In this document: piece after piece, positions 8,997-17,543 of the stretch | Numbering within the stretch: the stretch's first letter is position 1 | Layout: each line of letters begins with the position of its first letter | DNA from: Chloroflexota bacterium | Lineage (GTDB): Bacteria > Chloroflexota > Anaerolineae > Anaerolineales > Anaerolineaceae | NCBI GenBank assembly: GCA_004347695.1 | Contig: SLTK01000006.1 | Coordinates: 1 to 61,693 of the forward strand | Reading direction: 5' to 3' | Length of the DNA: 61,693 nucleotides | Position numbers and translations under genes: made by a program | The notes under the pieces: model-generated | What the model was told of the DNA's origin: nothing | Seen by the model: the letters and a program-made list of their open reading frames with translations, nothing else | Database searches by the model: none

Positions 8997-9445
8997 GTTT
9001 ACCACCTCCAATAGGACAATCTGGCAGGTTGAATTATATCAGTGCGGGTCTCCGCCCGCAGAATGGATTGATATTTTATTCGTTGGTTTGCAATTAAATA
9101 CTCATTTTCGTCGATGCGTTAGGATATTGTGCCCCAGGCGTAGGGTGAGCGTAGGTTTAGCGTCAAGTAATGGAACGAACTTTCTGCTAAAATTAGTACA
9201 GAAAAGGGCGACTTCTCTTCTTCTCCTCCTTAAATAGCATGCCTGGGTCGGCGTCCCAGGCATGCTATGATTCTGGGTCAAGTCGTCTTTTTTGCTTTGT
9301 TAGCGGAAAGGTAATTTTTTTCAATCCGTCATCATCAATAGTTAATCCTGAGAATACTAGCAAAAATAGGCTGTAGCCTATTGCCAGATTATGTTAAGAT
9401 AATAAAATACGGACAGTACGCTGTTCATTCTCAGGAGATAAAACC
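8997..9445. other. Divergent intergenic region with a 14-bp perfect hairpin
   Basis: Region between ogt (minus) and the HerA-type gene (plus). At 9234-9268 a perfect 14-bp inverted repeat, arms ATAGCATGCCTGGG and its complement, encloses the 7-nt loop TCGGCGT. It is followed by a weak T-rich stretch on the plus strand. It lies upstream of both genes, so it does not terminate either one; it could be a leader hairpin, a protein site or an end of a small unannotated transcript. No coding frame is supported here. Confidence 0.5.
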
Positions 9446-11947
9446 ATGACATCAATCAGGGATGGAAAATTCTTCCTCGGTAAAATATTTGATATGCAGG
9501 CCGGAAAATTGACCGATGAGCTGCTGGAATACGATCCGGCTGACTTGACCACCCATGCGGTCGTCACCGGCATGACCGGTTCGGGCAAAACCGGCATGTG
9601 CGTCGGCCTGCTCGAAGAAGCCGCCATCGAAGGCATACCCGCCATCATTATCGACCCCAAAGGCGATCTCACCAACCTGCTGCTGCACTTTCCTGATTTG
9701 CTGCCAACCGATTTTGAACCCTGGATCGATCCGGAGGTCGCCCGGCGCGAAGGAAAAACCATCACCCAAACTGCCCAGGATACGGCTGAAAACTGGAAAA
9801 ACGGTCTGGCAAGCTGGGGGATGGGGCCAAATGAGCTCAACCTGCTCGGTCAATCCGTCGACTTTAGTGTATTCACCCCTGGTTCCACTGTTGGGACGCC
9901 AGTCAACATTCTATCGTCTTTTGCTGCTCCTGATTTACCGTGGAATGAATACCGCGAAATTCTGCGCGAGAAAATCTCCACCATCGTTACCGCGCTGTTA
10001 GGGTTGGTTGGGCTGACCGAAATCGACCCACTGCGTTCGCGCGAGCACATTCTGGTCTCCAACATTCTGGAAAATGCCTGGAGCAAAGGCGTTTCACTTG
10101 ACCTGACAGAGCTTATTCTGCAGGTGCAGAACCCACCTTTCGAACGGTTAGGCGCCTTTCCGGTGAACAATTTCTTCCCGGCCCAAGAGCGCTTCGATCT
10201 GGCGATGCTGCTCAACAATTTCCTGGCTTCGCCAAGTTTTGAAGTCTGGCGCGAAGGCGTCCCGCTGGAAATTGGCGAGCTGATGACTTCAGCCAGCGGC
10301 AAACCGCGTCATAACATTTTTTACCTGGCGCATCTAAACGACAGCGAGCGGATGTTCTTTGTCACCCTGCTATTTGCAGCCATCGAATCCTGGATGCGCT
10401 CGCAGCGCGGTACCAGCGCCTTGCGCGCCCTGGTTTATTTTGATGAAATTCTCGGCTACCTGCCTCCGGTGGCCAATCCGCCCTCACGCCCGATTATGCT
10501 GCGCATGTTGAAACAGGCTCGCGCTTTTGGCATCGGGTTGCTTCTGGCAACCCAGAACCCGGTAGACGTGGACTACAAAGGGCTGTCCAATGCCGGAACC
10601 TGGTTCGTTGGCCGTCTGCAGACCGACCAGGACAAGCAGCGGTTGCTCGATGGTCTCGATGCTGCCGGCGGCGGCCTGGACCGGCAGGAGGTTGATAAAC
10701 TTATCTCCCGACTCGGCAAACGCACTTTCCTGCTGCACAATGTGCATGCCAAGGCTCCAAAAATTTTCCAGACACGCTGGGCTTTGAATTTCCTGGCAGG
10801 GCCGCTCACCCGTACCCAAATTCCACAATTGATGAAGCTGATTCCGGCAGAGGCGCTGCCCGGTGGGAGTGAACCCGCTATGCCCATTGGCGCTGCGGCT
10901 GCCGTCGCACCGGCACAGGCCGCGGTTGCCAGGGCCCCGACCCCGCTTGGACCAACCTCGACAACCCGTCCGGTGGCACCTGCCGGGATTAACGAGTTCT
11001 TCATCCCGAATAACCTGGCCTTTTCACAAGCCATAACCGACGCTCGCATCCCGGCAACTGCTAAAATCGACCAGGGCGGCTTTATTTACCGGCCAGCGCT
11101 CTTCGCCCAGGCTGAAGTGACCTACCTGGCGCGAAAATATAACCTGGAACTGACTCGCCAGGTGGCTTCTCTCCCGCAAGAAGCGCGCGGGAGGTTGGTC
11201 AGTTGGGATGACTTTGTCTGGCAAGCCTACCGCCGCGAAGATGTGATGAGTTCCCCACTACCCGGTGCACGCTACACCGCCATCCCTGAATGGCTCTCGG
11301 ATGCCCGGTTAATCAACTCGCTGCAAAGTGATTTTGTAGACTGGGTGGTGCGCAACGGCACGTTGCGGGTGCGCGCCAATGAGGCGTTGAAGGTGTTTGC
11401 CGGACCAGAGGCAACCACCGCAGAATTCCGTGAGATGTGCAGCAAAGCAGCCCGGGATGCAATGCAGGCCGAACTCAGCAAATTGGAGTCAACCTACAAG
11501 AAAAAAATGGAAACTTTGCAGGCCAAAGTCAAACGCCAGACCATGGAAGTTGATTCCCAGGAGGATGAACTGAACCAACGGCGCATGGAAGAAGTCGGTA
11601 AGGGCGCTGAGTTCCTGCTCAGCATGCTCGGCGGGCGCAAACGCAGCCTTTCCAGCAACCTTTCCAAGCGGCGCATGACCACGGCTGCTAAAGCTGACTT
11701 AAAGCAGGAACAGGCTGAACTTGAAATCCTGGAGAAGCAGTTGGCCGAAATGGAAAATGAACAAAAGGCCGCGTTGGAGGAAGTCAACGAACGTTGGGCC
11801 AGGCTGGTCGATCAAGAAGTCGAGGTTCCGGTGACACCTTATCGCAAAGATGTTTACGTCGATTTTTACGGCATCGCCTGGCTTCCTTATTATGTCGTCA
11901 GCGCGGACGGTCAAAACCGCGAAATTCCAGCCTTCAAAAAGCCATAA
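9446..11947 (+). CDS. HerA-type ATPase, DUF853 family
   Basis: An 833-residue P-loop ATPase of the HerA/FtsK group. Walker A is GMTGSGKTG near residue 42, followed by IIIDPKGDLTNLL near 68. The Walker B region LVYFDEILGYLPP lies near 330, and the sensor segment LLLATQNPVDVDYKGLSN near 360. An Ala/Pro linker (about 470-510) leads to a winged region and a long charged coiled coil (about 670-800). DUF853 proteins are poorly characterised; membership of the DNA-translocase clade does not prove DNA translocation here. It is monocistronic and followed by a clear terminator. Confidence 0.9.
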   Translation: MTSIRDGKFFLGKIFDMQAGKLTDELLEYDPADLTTHAVVTGMTGSGKTGMCVGLLEEAAIEGIPAIIIDPKGDLTNLLLHFPDLLPTDFEPWIDPEVARREGKTITQTAQDTAENWKNGLASWGMGPNELNLLGQSVDFSVFTPGSTVGTPVNILSSFAAPDLPWNEYREILREKISTIVTALLGLVGLTEIDPLRSREHILVSNILENAWSKGVSLDLTELILQVQNPPFERLGAFPVNNFFPAQERFDLAMLLNNFLASPSFEVWREGVPLEIGELMTSASGKPRHNIFYLAHLNDSERMFFVTLLFAAIESWMRSQRGTSALRALVYFDEILGYLPPVANPPSRPIMLRMLKQARAFGIGLLLATQNPVDVDYKGLSNAGTWFVGRLQTDQDKQRLLDGLDAAGGGLDRQEVDKLISRLGKRTFLLHNVHAKAPKIFQTRWALNFLAGPLTRTQIPQLMKLIPAEALPGGSEPAMPIGAAAAVAPAQAAVARAPTPLGPTSTTRPVAPAGINEFFIPNNLAFSQAITDARIPATAKIDQGGFIYRPALFAQAEVTYLARKYNLELTRQVASLPQEARGRLVSWDDFVWQAYRREDVMSSPLPGARYTAIPEWLSDARLINSLQSDFVDWVVRNGTLRVRANEALKVFAGPEATTAEFREMCSKAARDAMQAELSKLESTYKKKMETLQAKVKRQTMEVDSQEDELNQRRMEEVGKGAEFLLSMLGGRKRSLSSNLSKRRMTTAAKADLKQEQAELEILEKQLAEMENEQKAALEEVNERWARLVDQEVEVPVTPYRKDVYVDFYGIAWLPYYVVSADGQNREIPAFKKP

Positions 11948-11966
11948 ACTCCTTCCTCTTAAGGTC

Positions 11967-12003
11967 AAAGAGACAAATCCTCTCCTGGATCTGTCTCTTT
12001 TTT
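11967..12003 (+). terminator. Intrinsic terminator of the HerA-type gene
   Basis: A 9-bp perfect stem pairs AAAGAGACA (11967-11975) with TGTCTCTTT (11992-12000) and runs into further T residues, 20 nt past the stop codon. This is a standard rho-independent layout. Confidence 0.85.
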
Positions 12004-12039
12004 GTTCTTCAACGACTTAACCTTACATTTCAGGGAAGG

Positions 12040-12068
12040 TTGGAAACTCTGATGAATATCTCTATAAT
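12040..12068 (+). promoter_or_regulatory. Sigma-70-type promoter of uspA
   Basis: TTGGAA at 12040-12045 and TATAAT at 12063-12068 are separated by exactly 17 bp, about 30 nt ahead of the uspA start. Confidence 0.75.
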
Positions 12069-12097
12069 GAAGGTGGATTTTAGAGAGGAGGTGAATT

Positions 12098-12517
12098 GTG
12101 TTCAACAACATCTTGCTTGCCGTAGATGGATCGGAACAAGCGACTCATGCTGCCCGTGTAGCCGGAGAGTTGGCCCGTAGTTTGGCTGCAGACTTGACAA
12201 TTGTAACGGTCTTTGATCCCGTTCCAAATTTTCTGGGAGAGACAAATTTGCAATCTTTCGTGACCGATCAAAGAATTCGATCCGAAAGGGTGCTCCATGA
12301 AGCCTTAAACGAAGTCGGAGAAGTAACAACAAAACTGATTACCGAAATTCTGGAAGGTCCAGTTGCAGAAGCAGTGTTGAAAGTCGCTGAAGTACGCGGC
12401 AACGATTTGATCATCATGGGCACGCGCGGTTTAAGCCGCCTGGCCGGAGCGCTGCTTGGCAGTCAAAGCCAGAAAGTCATTTCGAATGCCAATTGCCCTG
12501 TTCTTTTGGTTAAATAA
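12098..12517 (+). CDS. Universal stress protein, UspA family
   Basis: A single-domain 139-residue Usp protein. It starts with the family pattern NNILLAVDGSEQA. It keeps the ATP-binding motif of the ATP-binding subclass, GTRGLSRLAGALLGSQS near residue 108, followed by a final strand CPVLLV. It begins with GTG after AGAGGAGG with about six bases of spacing. It has its own promoter and sits alone between two terminable units. Usp proteins generally respond to starvation, redox or energy stress; the specific role is unknown. Confidence 0.93.
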   Translation: MFNNILLAVDGSEQATHAARVAGELARSLAADLTIVTVFDPVPNFLGETNLQSFVTDQRIRSERVLHEALNEVGEVTTKLITEILEGPVAEAVLKVAEVRGNDLIIMGTRGLSRLAGALLGSQSQKVISNANCPVLLVK

Positions 12518-12641
12518 ACGAGAATCAAGGTTTCCCGGACAAACCGCAGAACAACTGGCCATCCAGATCTGAATTTATAATCCATGCGGCGGGTAAACTG
12601 ATAGAATACAGCGTCAATTAATTCTCTCGCTGGAGCGCTGC

Positions 12642-13211
12642 ATGGAAACCTACGTCGCCTGGGTCACTGCCAACCCGCTCTTCTCGGCAGCCGTTCAATT
12701 TTCTATTTTGGGAACTCTGGGTGAGATCATCTCATTCAGCCTGCAAAAAAAGCGGTTCGCCTTGCCTGTTAATGGGGTGCAATTGGTCGGAAAAATTTTC
12801 GCCTGGGCGCTGCTTGGCATCGTCATTAAATACGGCTTTACCGGCATGAAGGGTTTCACCCAGGCGCTGCTCGACCACCACCTCCTGCCGCAATTTGTCG
12901 GCAGTGGCGTAGGCCGCGCCCTGGCTGTTTCATTGTTCACCAATATCCTCTTCGGCCCGCAGATGATGACCTTCCACCGGCTGGAAGATAACCTTATCCT
13001 CAGGCAGAAAGGTTTTTCCGGCATCACCCGCGCCTGGTGGACGCTGATCTGGTTTTGGATCCCGGCACATACCCTCACCTTCTCGCTGCCAACCGATTAC
13101 CAGATTGGCCTGGCTGCTTTATGGTCATTGGTCCTTGGCATCATCATGGGCTACAGCAAAGCCCACGTGGACAGGAAAACTCAGCCCGCGGTTGTTGTTT
13201 CCATTGATTAA
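12642..13211 (+). CDS. Small membrane protein, possibly Mpv17/PMP22-like
   Basis: A 189-residue protein with about four hydrophobic segments (residues 10-30, 50-65, 85-105 and 130-170). The C-terminal part, with WWTLIWFWIPAHTLTFSLP followed by a helix ending GIIMGYSK, loosely resembles the Mpv17/PMP22 signature of a Trp-rich helix, a basic loop and a last helix. The match is weak and no function is claimed. The start ATG follows GGAGCG. Its 3' end contains the -35 element of the lipA promoter. Confidence 0.7.
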   Translation: METYVAWVTANPLFSAAVQFSILGTLGEIISFSLQKKRFALPVNGVQLVGKIFAWALLGIVIKYGFTGMKGFTQALLDHHLLPQFVGSGVGRALAVSLFTNILFGPQMMTFHRLEDNLILRQKGFSGITRAWWTLIWFWIPAHTLTFSLPTDYQIGLAALWSLVLGIIMGYSKAHVDRKTQPAVVVSID

Positions 13212-13231
13212 CCCGGCGAATTGAGTATAAT
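13204..13231 (+). promoter_or_regulatory. Promoter of lipA
   Basis: TTGATT (13204-13209) and TATAAT (13226-13231) with a 16-bp spacer; the -35 overlaps the stop of the preceding gene. The lipA start is 18 nt downstream of the -10. Confidence 0.6.
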
Positions 13232-13248
13232 CACCGCAGGAGACCCTA

Positions 13249-14187
13249 ATGCCGACAAATCCGACCCGTGATCGGGTAAATCCTGAAAAATTTGACACCA
13301 CACCGCTGCGCCGCCCAAGCTGGATTAAAGTACGCGCGCCAAGTGGCGAAACGTACGAACAGCTTCAGCAACTGATGCGCAAGAAATCGCTGCACACCGT
13401 CTGCGAAGAAGCCGGCTGCCCAAACATGGGCGAATGCTGGGGTGCTGGCACCGCCACCTTCTTGATGATGGGCGACGTTTGCACTCGCACCTGCGGCTTC
13501 TGCGATATCAAGCACGGACGCCCCGAAGCGCTCGATTGGATGGAACCGGAGCGCGTTGCGCAGGCGGTAAAGTCTATGAACCTGCGCCATGCCGTGATCA
13601 CATCCGTCAATCGCGATGACCGCAAAGACGGCGGCGCGCCAATTTTCGCCATGGTAATCCGCCGCATCCGGGAGATTCATCCCGGCTGCTCGATCGAAGT
13701 CCTCATCCCGGATTTTAAGGGCAGCAGTGAAGCGTTGCGTATCGTCATGGATGCCCGCCCGGAAATTCTCAATCACAACGTTGAAACGGTTCCGCGCCTG
13801 TTCAAGATGGTGCAGCCGCAGGATCATTACGAATGGGCCGCTGCCACCCTGACAAATGCCAAGAAGATCGAGCCGGATGTATTGACCAAATCCGGCATCA
13901 TGCTTGGCCTGGGCGAAACAATGGACGAGGTCAAGGCAGTCATGGACGACCAGCGCTCGTGGGGAGTTGATATTCTCACCCTGGGCCAATATTTACAGCC
14001 CAGCCGGCAGCACCTGCCGATTGCGCGTTACTACACTATGGAAGAATTCGCCGAGTTAAGAGAGTACGGCCTGGGAATCGGTTTCAAGTGGGTCGAAAGC
14101 GGCCCCCTGGTGCGTTCCTCTTATCATGCCGCTGAACAGGTGCGCGCCCTCAGCGCTGTCCATCGCAAGTTGTACGGATTGAATTAG
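13249..14187 (+). CDS. lipA: Lipoyl synthase LipA
   Basis: Radical SAM enzyme that inserts two sulfurs into protein-bound octanoate to make lipoyl cofactor. The auxiliary cluster cysteines C52, C57 and C63 ([14 protein letters not shown]) and the radical SAM triad C78, C82 and C85 (CTRTCGFC) are intact. The C-terminal RSSY motif that supplies a serine ligand to the auxiliary cluster is at about residue 288. Length 312 is normal. A good ribosome site (CAGGAGA) precedes the ATG. No lipB or lplA is in the window, so the octanoyl-transfer partner must be elsewhere. Confidence 0.97.
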   Translation: MPTNPTRDRVNPEKFDTTPLRRPSWIKVRAPSGETYEQLQQLMRKKSLHTVCEEAGCPNMGECWGAGTATFLMMGDVCTRTCGFCDIKHGRPEALDWMEPERVAQAVKSMNLRHAVITSVNRDDRKDGGAPIFAMVIRRIREIHPGCSIEVLIPDFKGSSEALRIVMDARPEILNHNVETVPRLFKMVQPQDHYEWAAATLTNAKKIEPDVLTKSGIMLGLGETMDEVKAVMDDQRSWGVDILTLGQYLQPSRQHLPIARYYTMEEFAELREYGLGIGFKWVESGPLVRSSYHAAEQVRALSAVHRKLYGLN

Positions 14188-14341
14188 CTGTCCCCTCCTC
14201 CTACCGGTCCTTTTAATCGCCTGTGGGTAATACGGGTGAAGAAAAACATTAAAGATGTTAAGAATTGTTACATTTTCGTTGCAATCCCGCGCATAGAAGC
14301 GCGTACCTCTTGAAATATCGCCGGAAGATTATATAATGAAG

Positions 14342-14384
14342 TAGTCAATTGCCTGGGTGCCCCCCTCACCCCGGCAATTGACTA
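14342..14384. repeat. Long stem-loop between convergent genes
   Basis: A 12-bp perfect inverted repeat (TAGTCAATTGCC and its complement) surrounds an inner GGGTG/CACCC stem with a C-rich loop. There is no T tract directly after it. It sits between lipA and the convergent lipoprotein gene, upstream of a separate terminator. Confidence 0.65.
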
Positions 14385-14411
14385 TTATAGGTAAAAATTA
14401 TTACAGGTGAT

Positions 14412-14440
14412 AAAACAGAGCTGCACTGCAGCTCTGTTTT
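14412..14440. terminator. Bidirectional intrinsic terminator
   Basis: A perfect 14-bp inverted repeat, AAAACAGAGCTGCA against TGCAGCTCTGTTTT, centred on one base. The outer A and T runs give a T tract on either strand, so it can end transcription of lipA (plus) and of the lipoprotein gene (minus). Confidence 0.85.
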
Positions 14441-14474
14441 GCATTTATTGGGGAATTATTATCCTGAGATCCGG

Positions 14475-15212
14475 TTAGATTTCCCAAACGTATTGAACCA
14501 GAACCCGAATTTTTGGTACGCCATTGACAACTGTGAAACCCACAGCCCAGGTGCGCCAATCGAATTCATTGTCTTGCGCCCCGGCGGCGCGGTAAACCGC
14601 TATGAACGGGAGCCCGTCAAATTGGGCTGGCCATTCGACTATGGCTGTAGTTGGTCCAGTCCCGCTGCCAAATGCCAGGTCCTGGCAGGCTTGTATGTTG
14701 GGACGCTCGAACACATCCAGGAGTTGCGGCAAAATTTCCGTGCTGAATGACCCTTCCACTGGCAAACCGCTGCCTGCCTGGTCACCCCAGGTGTAAGCAA
14801 AGGTGCTGGTAAACAATGAGTCGACTTCCGTTGACCCAATATGCACCGGTGGATTTGCAAGGCGGTAGAAAATGTCCAGGCCATCCGGATCGGATATTTC
14901 AGCCAGAGCCGCGCCGTCCTGGTCAATCAGCGCCGCGCGAAAAGCTTCCAGGAGCGCCTGTACCCGCGCATCCGCACAGAAATCGAGACCGGGTGTAGGT
15001 TGCAGCGCTGGAACAGTTGGAACGGCAGTCGGTGAAATGACGACTACCAGTGGTGGGGTAATCGTTTGTTCCCCAACCGGAGAGGGAAGAACCTGCAAGT
15101 TGCCCGTGGCCGAGGCGGTTGGCAACGGCGTTGTGAGATTTGTGCTGCATCCTGCCACAACAGCCAACAAAACCACCAGACTGATCGTTCGAATCGACAT
15201 TTGGTTATTCAT
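14475..15212 (-). CDS. Secreted lipoprotein of unknown function
   Basis: A 245-residue protein with a lipoprotein signal peptide: a hydrophobic stretch then the lipobox VVAGC near residue 20. A Thr/Pro/Val-rich linker (about 22-70) and a compact domain follow. The domain has paired cysteines (DFCADARVQ and NIQACQDLAF) and resembles the small surface domains common in Chloroflexota lipoproteins. I chose ATG 15212 because it places the signal peptide at the N-terminus; the frame is open further upstream to 15410 but that part overlaps degV. It lies 29 nt behind degV. No known family is recognised. Confidence 0.75.
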   Translation of the reverse strand: MNNQMSIRTISLVVLLAVVAGCSTNLTTPLPTASATGNLQVLPSPVGEQTITPPLVVVISPTAVPTVPALQPTPGLDFCADARVQALLEAFRAALIDQDGAALAEISDPDGLDIFYRLANPPVHIGSTEVDSLFTSTFAYTWGDQAGSGLPVEGSFSTEILPQLLDVFERPNIQACQDLAFGSGTGPTTAIVEWPAQFDGLPFIAVYRAAGAQDNEFDWRTWAVGFTVVNGVPKIRVLVQYVWEI

Positions 15213-15241
15213 GGCATCACCATCGCATGGAAAGATGATCC

Positions 15242-16078
15242 CTAGGATCGCACGCATATCACGCCCGCCGCGCCAGGGCCAATATGCGCCCCGATTGCAG
15301 GAGTGACTTCCGAGGTTAAGGATTTGGATGAACCGGGGATAAAAGGACTGAGCAGTTTTTGCAGCTCGTCCACTTTGGATAGCGCCAGAGTGTGGACAAA
15401 TGAAATGCATTCCAAAGGCGCCAGGCTGGAGACAATTTCGCTTATCCGCTTGAAGGCTTTGTTGGTGGTCACTGCCATTTCCATCTTAATAATCCCGTCA
15501 TGGAAGGAAATGATCGGCTTGATTTTTACCATGGAACCCAGGATGGCTCGATAGCGGGCAACGCGGCCGCTGCGGCGCAGGAATTCGAGAGTATCTACCA
15601 CCGCATAAAGATAGGTGCGTTTGCGTAAGTCAGCCAATTCCTTGAGGATCACCTCGAGGTTCTGGCCCTGAACGGCAGCTTTGGCCGCCGCCAACACTTG
15701 TAGTCCAAGGCCCAGGGAGACCTGGCCAGAGTCGACCACCCAGATTGGAATGCGGGAGACCATTTCTTTAGCCTTCCGCGCGACATTGATGGTGGTCGAA
15801 AGCGACTCGGCGACATGGATGGAGATAATTCCCTGCGCACCTTCATCGGCAAATTTTTCATAAGCGGTGGCAAACGCTGCCAGGCCGGGAGCTGAAGTCG
15901 TTGGTGAGTGGGAAAAATCGGGTAGCCGTTGATAAAAGTCCTGGCGTGAAAGGTCGACGCCGTCCAAAAAGCTCTTCTCGCCAATGTTGATGTAGGCCGG
16001 AACCACAGTGACATCCCATTCCCGGGTCAATTCGGCAGAAAGGTCACAGGTACTGTCGGTTACGATTTTGATTTTCAT
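15242..16078 (-). CDS. DegV family fatty-acid-binding protein
   Basis: A 278-residue DegV/EDD-fold protein. It has the N-terminal VTDSTCDLSAEL motif, the fatty-acid head-group segment TSAPG near residue 61 and IHVAESLS near 88. FakB proteins of this family present fatty acids to the kinase FakA for incorporation into phospholipid; fakA is not in the window. The ATG overlaps the stop of the upstream aminotransferase gene by 4 nt, so the two are probably translated together. Confidence 0.93.
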   Translation of the reverse strand: MKIKIVTDSTCDLSAELTREWDVTVVPAYINIGEKSFLDGVDLSRQDFYQRLPDFSHSPTTSAPGLAAFATAYEKFADEGAQGIISIHVAESLSTTINVARKAKEMVSRIPIWVVDSGQVSLGLGLQVLAAAKAAVQGQNLEVILKELADLRKRTYLYAVVDTLEFLRRSGRVARYRAILGSMVKIKPIISFHDGIIKMEMAVTTNKAFKRISEIVSSLAPLECISFVHTLALSKVDELQKLLSPFIPGSSKSLTSEVTPAIGAHIGPGAAGVICVRS

Positions 16079-17178
16079 TTGGTTTTTCCACCCTCACGTA
16101 CAACAGTTTCGATCACATCCAATGCCCGATTTACCAGGTCAAGATCCGCCTGAGAACCCATATGCCCAATGCGAAAGATTTTCCCCGCCAGCGGACCGTA
16201 GGATCCGCCCACCACCAATCCTCGCCCGCGCAAGCGTTCATCGAATTCCTTCCACGTGATTCCATCCGGCAGATACACCGCCGTGACGGTTGGCGCAGGA
16301 ACCGCACTGGCGGCCGGGAATAAGCGCAGTCCCATCTCTTTGATCCGGCTTCGGCAAATTTCTCCGGCCTTGTTGTGCCGCGCGAAAACCTGTTCCAGAC
16401 CTTCATCCAGGAGCAGTTGCGCGGCTGCATCCAGGGCTGCCAGGCCGTGCCAGTTTGGCGTGTAAGGAAAATAAAAATCTTTTTGTGCATCCCGAAAGGG
16501 CAACAGGGCGTCATAGCCGGAATAATTGACCTCAGCGGCAATTTCCCAGGCGCGTGCGCTGATGGAACAGAACGCAGCCAAAGGCGGCGCGGACAACGCC
16601 TTCTGCGATGCGCCCAGGCACAGGTCAATGCCCCATTCATCGGTCAAAACTGCTGTGCCGCCGGCGCTGGCGACCGCGTCCACATAAAGCAGCGGAACAT
16701 CGTATTTTCGCTTGAGCTTGCCAAGCCCGTCCAGCGGATTTAGCGTTCCAGACGGCGTCTCGCAATGAACGGCGGTGATCATTTTGGGGCGAAAGTTGAT
16801 AATGGCTTGCTCGATTCTACTTAAATCGCCAAGGGTTTCATCATATCCAAGGCTAACCGTGCGCACATCCGCCCCGATAGCGTGCGCCATATCGCCAATC
16901 CCAAATCCAAAAACGCCGGTACCAATCGCCAATACCCGCTCACCGGGCAACAGCACGCTCTTCAACGCCGACCACAAAGCCAACATCCCTTCACCGGTCA
17001 TAATTGCAATCGGGTTGCTCGTGGCGTAAATGGTCTGCAGGCTGGCTTCGGTGTGGTTATACAGCTCAAGAAAATCGACTTCGAGATCCGCTGAGCCGTA
17101 ATCGATGTTCATCGCATCCAACACAGGCTGTGGCACCCGCACCGGCCCAGGAACCATTGAAATAGGATAAGTTTTCAT
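16075..17178 (-). CDS. Class V aminotransferase (alanine/serine-glyoxylate type)
   Basis: PLP-dependent fold-type I enzyme of 367 residues. It starts MVPGPVRVPQPVLDAM, typical of serine-pyruvate/alanine-glyoxylate aminotransferases. The cofactor-binding aspartate lies in YVDAVASAGG near residue 170, and the PLP-forming lysine in ASQKALSAPP near 195. A C-terminal RIGHMG near 340 is also family-typical. The exact amino donor cannot be told. It leads a three-gene minus-strand operon with degV and the lipoprotein gene. Confidence 0.93.
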   Translation of the reverse strand: MKTYPISMVPGPVRVPQPVLDAMNIDYGSADLEVDFLELYNHTEASLQTIYATSNPIAIMTGEGMLALWSALKSVLLPGERVLAIGTGVFGFGIGDMAHAIGADVRTVSLGYDETLGDLSRIEQAIINFRPKMITAVHCETPSGTLNPLDGLGKLKRKYDVPLLYVDAVASAGGTAVLTDEWGIDLCLGASQKALSAPPLAAFCSISARAWEIAAEVNYSGYDALLPFRDAQKDFYFPYTPNWHGLAALDAAAQLLLDEGLEQVFARHNKAGEICRSRIKEMGLRLFPAASAVPAPTVTAVYLPDGITWKEFDERLRGRGLVVGGSYGPLAGKIFRIGHMGSQADLDLVNRALDVIETVVREGGKTK

Positions 17179-17543
17179 CCGTCACCTGCTGTCAAGGAGG
17201 TCATTCACCCAGTCACCAGTGAATTATCCCACGGTTGGGACGAAATGAAAGGCTTTCTGGCATAGGCAAAGAGATTCTTCAATGACAGTTAATTTGTCAT
17301 CCTGCCCGCAGGGCACTCTGCTAGTGTATGTCCCGCGTTTATAAAAACCATCTCGCTGCATCTAACCAGGGGCATGAAGGATCTCGTTGCCAACCAGCGA
17401 GTTTCTTCACAGCCCTGTAAACAAGGGCGCTGATTTCCCAAAACCAGCCCTTACCAGCAGGGGAAATCGCGGTTGGTTATCAGACATTGAAGGTATAATC
17501 GTGGTTAGTTTTTTATGAAATTATCATCATCCTGGAGGTTTTT
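17179..17543. other. Divergent intergenic region before pepT
   Basis: No gene is supported here. The plus-strand end carries the probable pepT promoter. Before it, GATTTCCC (17431-17438) can pair with GGGAAATC (17461-17468) around a roughly 22-nt loop. Whether this structure matters is unknown. Confidence 0.4.
17473..17499 (+). promoter_or_regulatory. Probable pepT promoter
   Basis: TATAAT at 17494-17499 is preceded by TTGGTT at 17473-17478. The 15-bp spacer is short, so the -35 assignment is tentative. A strong ribosome site CTGGAGG is close to the pepT ATG. Confidence 0.5.

Noticed and set aside
13246..13989. A 247-codon minus-strand frame opposite lipA
   Set aside because: lipA is certain from its cysteine motifs; the antisense frame follows from its codon bias.
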